A DNA stretch of 64,000 nucleotides from DATGSL01 sp964645585 (GTDB lineage: Bacteria > Verrucomicrobiota > Verrucomicrobiia > Opitutales > T3Sed10-336): positions 1-64,000 of the forward strand of contig CAZYAN010000003.1 in assembly GCA_964645585.1 (NCBI GenBank), in the 5' to 3' direction. The position numbers were made by a program, and so were the translations under genes. Positions 63,980 to 64,000 of this stretch are shown here, piece after piece. Below the pieces are notes generated by a model, which saw only the letters and a program-made list of their open reading frames with translations, was not told the DNA's origin and made no database searches. Numbering within the stretch: position 1 is the stretch's first letter; every line of letters starts with the position of its first letter.

Positions 63980-64000
63980 CGCGGTAATCGTAAGAGGCTT

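Overview
The window reads as chromosomal DNA from a free-living, probably aquatic or marine, Gram-negative bacterium. A Verrucomicrobiota member of the Opitutae/Puniceicoccales type fits best. The reasons are several large secreted beta-helix proteins that share a C-terminal 'Y-(R/Q)-(I/V)-x-x-S-x-D-L-x-x-W ... F-Y-R-(V/L)' module common in that phylum, two sulfotransferases with a sulfatase, a CAB-ordered sdh operon with one large cytochrome b subunit, and moderately GC-rich coding with many GTG/TTG starts. This assignment is inference from protein style, not from a marker-gene search.

Layout. 201-9667 (all minus): two SAM methyltransferases, a quinone-oxidoreductase-like dehydrogenase, two overlapping secreted proteins with a LamG-like domain (one carrying an alginate-lyase-like domain), a DUF421 membrane protein and partner, a secreted beta-propeller, and a 5'-truncated signal peptidase remnant. 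9719-15732 (plus): rplU-rpmA with a strong terminator, then a compact operon of Na+/Pi symporter, PhoU-like protein and a 1100-residue secreted phosphodiester glycosidase/metallophosphoesterase. 15790-16827 (minus): asd. 17492-23223 (plus): two secreted beta-helix proteins, the second fused to a DUF5060-type glycosidase-like region and FnIII.

23391-51997 (minus) is a 28.6-kb exopolysaccharide (EPS) cluster of 22 tightly packed genes. It encodes an ABC flippase-like transporter, Wzy-like polymerase, Wzc-type tyrosine autokinase, an initiating sugar transferase, four glycosyltransferase-like proteins, an acetyltransferase, a deacetylase-like protein, two sulfotransferases, a complete WbpA-WbpB-WbpD-WbpE-like set for a 2,3-diacetamido-uronic acid nucleotide sugar, a fused nucleotidyltransferase/GHMP kinase, and two translationally coupled secreted beta-helix proteins. 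The cluster ends at a terminator facing the terminator of the plus-strand beta-helix genes. Together these genes suggest a sulfated, acetylated, uronic-acid-containing polymer that is made, exported and perhaps trimmed or epimerised by its own beta-helix enzymes.

52548-63979: proS, a P1B-4-type metal ATPase, an ExoD-like membrane protein, sdhCAB, a formylglycine sulfatase, a Nudix hydrolase and a LysM membrane protein. No tRNA, rRNA, CRISPR array, insertion sequence or prophage was recognised.
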